Below, in pieces: positions 61,732 through 64,000 of a stretch of DNA of 64,000 bases; within the stretch, counting starts at the first letter, position 1; the number at the start of each line of letters is the position of its first letter. The translations under genes were made by a program, and so were the position numbers. The notes under the pieces are model-generated. The model saw only the letters and a list, made by a program, of their open reading frames with translations. It had not been told where the DNA came from and did no database searches. The DNA is from Haemonchus contortus (Eukaryota > Nematoda > Chromadorea > Rhabditida > Trichostrongylidae), in NCBI GenBank assembly GCA_000469685.2, contig LS997567.1:39856775-39920774 (forward strand), read 5' to 3'.

Positions 61732-63587
61732 TATCTCACGAGCAAAGTTTCCTTTGTTGCTGTTCTGGAAGCTATATGTGGGAATGAGTGTTGCAATCGC
61801 AGTTTTACCAGGCGGAGCACTTATACTGAAATGTCCTACTGATCGTCCTTGTCGAGTACTTTAGCCTACTAGACAACTATGTGGGCGTATCGACCTATGT
61901 GTATAAGTATATGCCTGATGATTCAGCGAAAGGAACACTCGGATCCCCCTATCCGTTCTCCTTTTTTGTCTACCTTCGATCTCTTCGGTGTAGCAAAGAG
62001 TGTGTGTATTGATTGATTTCATGCATTTATTTATCTTCGGAAAAGTACACCATTTTCCAGTCATGCTGCTTTACTTTTACAGTCGAAATCGAACTACTGC
62101 GATATTCTTGTCTTTTGTTTCCTGAGCTGTGTTTTGGTAGAACCAGTTCGTGCGGCTCCTCTTCTAACTTTCTGTTACTTTGGCTTTTCAGTCATTTTAT
62201 AAATGAATTAGAGGGAAAGTAATAGCCTCCCAAATGAATATTGGCGCAGGCAACATGTGACGGGATGGCGTCACATTTTTGGAGACCAGGGATGGGCATT
62301 CCTGTGAAGGGAATGCCTTATGGAGGGGCAATTCATTGCGGGAACCATGGTCGTAAACTATTATCTTTTTGCTACAGACGCGCGCAGCATATGACAAATA
62401 TGCAGGCCCAGGAAACTGGACCAAATGACCTTCGTTAATGAAAATGTTGGCAGAATCCATTAGGTGAGAGGAGGGGCAACACGCATAGAAAGCGCTTTTT
62501 TTCTCTAGATTTTACTTTATTTGCTGTGCATGTGATAATCAGTGTCACTGTCATTCTACTCAATGTTCACTTTGGTTTACGAAAAGCAAGCTGTAGCCAC
62601 ACGATTTGACGTCCCAATTTTTTAAAATATGGCGTAAAATTTCGTGTTGGAAACGGGTATTAAATGCTACCATGTTCTGGCACTTGGATATTTTTGTTAG
62701 CGGTGATATCATTCAATTGTGTAATAATAGTTTTTTCTTTTGCTGTAAAACGGCACTCATAACTATTTCATATGTAGCTGTAATCCACCTTACAGAGTGG
62801 AAATCTCATTTTTGCAGCTATTTCGTTACTTCTGCTAAATTTTGTTCCTGTTACTCTCATATTATGCCTTTTTACTGGCAGGTAAACGTTTGCATTGTTG
62901 TCATAGTAGAAGTTATTGATACGATTTTTTTTCAATTTCATTTTGTTTTTAAGTTTACAATGGATGTGCATGTATGTAAACTCATATCCTTACAGTTTGG
63001 CTTATGATTTTCATGAGTTCAACATGATCAAGTACCCACTTATATGTCTACGGTATACATGATGTTTCTCTTACAATGAAATTGTGATCTAAATTGTCAA
63101 AGGCCAAAGCTATGATAAATAAATTGTAATTCTATCGAGTTCTGTTGTGTTCTAAAGTCTTACGGTAATTGCAAATGCGTATCATGACAATGGCAGTCTT
63201 CAAGGATTTTATGGGAGCCTTTGGCTTTTTCGAGGAGATTGCAGAGTTCCAAGGGATAATTAGGAAGATTCCTAATGCCTGTATACTTTTTCCAAGCTTT
63301 GCGAAGATTTTCCGCTACTATACATATACTACAGATGCTATGCAGAGGTAAAATACCGTGAAAAACAAGTTAATTCGAGAAAGTGTATGATTAGAAATGT
63401 ATGTCATAAGGTTTGAAAGAGGTCGCCTGTGATCAAAAATTGATCTCGAACTTAACACCCAACTTATTGCTGAAATCCTATTGTTTATGCGCTGGTTCTC
63501 TGTACTCGGCCATTTTTTCGTTAATATTTTGTAACGGTTGCATAGGTTATTTTTAATCGAATAATAGTATTAGCACTCAACATAATA
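61732..63587. other. 3' flank of the lgl-1-like gene, T-rich
   Basis: T-rich sequence with many short chance ORFs (the longest is 133 codons at 62606-63007, Phe- and Cys-rich, a by-product of T-runs). An AATAAA at 63118-63123 is the first canonical signal noticed downstream, which would imply a long 3' UTR. An earlier AATGAA variant near 62207 is an alternative. No gene called. Confidence 0.45.
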
Positions 63588-63822
63588 GGCGGAGTAGTGC
63601 TAAGTGGCTCGCTATCATGCGCACGAATGGGATTTCAAATCCAGGCTGGATATAAGGCCTTTCATCCGCCGAGGTGAATCATTCGGTACAAGAATGACCT
63701 GAGATGACAACAGCACTGGCTTGTACATCGGCTGATCACTTCAGGTAATTGTATAGGCCACATACGCTCTCCGAACCCCACTACGATTCCGGACGGTAGT
63801 CATTGTAGGGGTGCATTCCACG
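63588..63822 (+). repeat. tRNA-derived SINE copy
   Basis: GGCGGAGTAGTGCTAAGTGG head, GATTTCAAATCCAGGC B-box region, then the family body: TTCGGTACAAGAATGACCTG, TGGCTTGTACATCGGCTGAT, AATTGTATAGGCCACATACG, CACTACGATTCCGGACGGTA and CATTGTAGGGGTGCATTCC. It has the most complete 3' end of the copies here. Confidence 0.85.
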
Positions 63823-64000
63823 AATGATATCGAGCGACGGCAAAACACTTTATAGCATTCAATTTAATTGAAAAATAAACAATTAAGTGAGCTGCATTTT
63901 GTTCTGATACAAACGGATCACATTTTGTATTATGGCGAGTTGAAGTTGACTGGACGTGGAGCAACAGCTGCTACTTTTTGTCCCATATATCGTTCGAGAA

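Noticed and set aside
62606..63007. 133-codon plus-strand ORF rich in Phe and Cys
   Set aside because: It is a by-product of T-rich sequence in the 3' flank of the Lgl gene.
1..64000. CRISPR arrays, bacterial operons, rRNA or complete tRNA genes
   Set aside because: None found. The tRNA-like sequences are degraded SINE or palindrome parts, and the gene structure is clearly eukaryotic.

Overview
This is eukaryotic DNA, most likely the X-type chromosome of a clade V (strongylid or hookworm-like) nematode. The reasons are short exons with TTTCAG-type acceptors, start codons that sit 7-25 nt after an acceptor-like site (as expected for spliced-leader trans-splicing), nematode let-7, and many copies of a tRNA-derived SINE that resembles those of strongylid genomes. 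From memory, let-7, lgl-1 and tag-53 are all X-linked in C. elegans, which fits.

Layout. 1-4350: a possible exon at the left edge, then intergenic DNA that ends in a GC-rich, triplet-repeat block. 4361-4670: two microRNA hairpins on the plus strand, miR-100 then let-7, about 210 bp apart. 5632-15517 (+): an eight-exon major facilitator gene of the SLC49 family (FLVCR/MFSD7-like), 458 aa, with large repeat-filled introns. 16162-20562 (-): a partly resolved gene whose exons resemble a divergent 14-3-3 protein. 20600-27390: repeat-rich DNA with foldbacks, AT microsatellites and one coding-like stretch. 27400-34034 (+): an eight-exon tetraspanin, 304 aa. 35441-48976 (-): a 30-exon attractin orthologue (tag-53-like), 1241 aa. 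48998-53160: SINEs and a foldback. 53161-53373 (-): a small basic ORF, head-to-head with 53473-61731 (+), a 24-exon lethal giant larvae orthologue (lgl-1-like), 971 aa. 61732-64000: T-rich 3' flank and another SINE.

The four large gene models were built by hand from splice signals and family resemblance. In each one every exon phase agrees, and the summed coding length is an exact multiple of three. No operon or novel multi-gene system is evident. The genes have separate jobs: membrane transport, membrane organisation, attractin-type cell-surface signalling, cell polarity, and developmental timing through let-7. The most interesting points are the linked miR-100/let-7 pair, a near-perfect 25-bp hairpin at 22381-22442, a head-to-head palindrome of tRNA-like elements at 12788-12966, the apparent absence of the C-type lectin domain from attractin, and a Ser-to-Thr change in the aPKC-target motif of Lgl.
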